Shown: piece after piece, positions 63,680 to 64,000 of the stretch
How the letters are laid out: each line of letters starts with the position of its first letter
How positions within the stretch are numbered: the stretch's first letter is position 1
Source of the DNA: Paenibacillus lutrae
Lineage (GTDB): Bacteria > Bacillota > Bacilli > Paenibacillales > NBRC-103111
Assembly: GCF_009757775.1 (NCBI RefSeq)
Contig: NZ_RHLK01000016.1
Location: 1-64,000, forward strand
Length of the DNA: 64,000 nucleotides
Direction of reading: 5' to 3'
The notes under the pieces: model-generated
The model's input: the letters and a program-made list of their open reading frames with translations, nothing else
Told to the model about the DNA's origin: nothing
Databases searched by the model: none
Translations under genes and position numbers: made by a program

Positions 63680-64000
63680 ATGAGTGCTGTATTAACCCCG
63701 AGAATTATTAAATTGTTATGCGGACGGATCGCTTTTGAGATCGGAGAATCTTATTACAAAGCGAGAAAAGTAGAGCTAACCCTTTACGACCCCGAAGCTT
63801 GCGTCTATAAAGGAAAGGTCAAAGGAAAAGTAAGCTACCAGGTTGAGGCCCGGATCGATGCCCAGGCAGACGTAACTGCAACGTGTACTTGCCCCGCTCT
63901 TGATTCCTATGACCATTACTGTGAACATATCGCCGCCGTGCTCCTCCATATAGGGATGATCCAGCATGCAGGCAAACCACCTGTCCGTGCGGGTGTGTCG
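63680..64000 (+). CDS. SWIM zinc-finger protein, N-terminal part (partial at right edge)
   Basis: 107 codons visible from ATG 63680 (MSAVLTPRIIKLLCGRIAF) after AGAAAGGA. The SWIM motif C-x-C...C-x-H is present as CTCPALDSYDHYCEHIAAV. In Bacilli such starts usually belong to SNF2-type DEAD/DEAH helicases of about 1000 residues (SWIM plus SNF2 helicase), so a DNA-stimulated ATPase is likely. The rest lies beyond the window. Confidence 0.8.
   Translation, partial: MSAVLTPRIIKLLCGRIAFEIGESYYKARKVELTLYDPEACVYKGKVKGKVSYQVEARIDAQADVTATCTCPALDSYDHYCEHIAAVLLHIGMIQHAGKPPVRAGVS

Overview
The window looks like a Paenibacillus-type chromosome (moderate GC, Firmicutes). The clues are strong GGAGG ribosome-binding sites, frequent GTG/TTG starts, two secreted copper-amine-oxidase-type 'stalk' proteins, a CYP102 P450-reductase fusion, an AA10 chitin monooxygenase with FnIII and CBM5/12 modules, an Ada-type alkylation operon, and long perfect hairpin terminators. 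No rRNA, tRNA, CRISPR array, phage or complete insertion sequence was found. No database search was possible, so family calls rest on motifs and remembered family signatures.

Layout. 1-6.5 kb: small single genes (GNATs, DUF1569, DUF3891, histidine phosphatase, a secreted PPC-domain protein, DUF3892, a methyltransferase). 6.5-8.9 kb: two GT2 glycosyltransferases. 9.2-14.4 kb: a 72-aa orphan protein, a SpoIIAA-like protein paired with a haem-oxygenase-like diiron enzyme, and a CYP102 P450 divergent from a LysR gene. 15.6-20.7 kb: a hypothetical protein, a MidA-like methyltransferase, a VOC protein, and a blaI/M56 peptidase/doxX locus with matching palindromic operators. 20.8-23.8 kb: alkylation repair (adaA-ogt-2OG oxygenase, divergent alkA). 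23.9-29.7 kb: one homodimer-type and one heterodimer-type ABC exporter. 31.2-35.2 kb: hflX behind a leader peptide and attenuator, then an rlmN homologue. 37.8-41.1 kb: a squalene/phytoene synthase-family protein and the rtcB-kptA RNA-repair pair, also behind a leader peptide and terminator. 41.8-45.9 kb: a compact four-gene operon (ALA-synthase-like alpha-oxoamine synthase, GNAT, Gfo/Idh/MocA dehydrogenase, MFS exporter) resembling a small-molecule pathway. 46.6-58.2 kb: a sulfur-scavenging block (flavin monooxygenase, dipeptide ABC system, amino-acid ABC system, GNAT, LysR). 58.4-64 kb: a coiled-coil secreted protein, the chitin LPMO, a TIMP-like membrane protein, an MFS drug exporter, and the start of a SWIM-domain protein.

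The most interesting signals are the two leader-peptide/terminator architectures, upstream of the ribosome rescue factor hflX and upstream of the RNA ligase rtcB, and the four-gene alpha-oxoamine synthase operon in an organism expected to make haem by the glutamate (C5) route. Secondary signals are the BlaI-type regulon with a 23-bp perfect palindrome before doxX, the diiron haem-oxygenase-fold enzyme paired with a SpoIIAA-like protein, a possible ATT start codon in an ABC permease, and two short transposon-derived elements.
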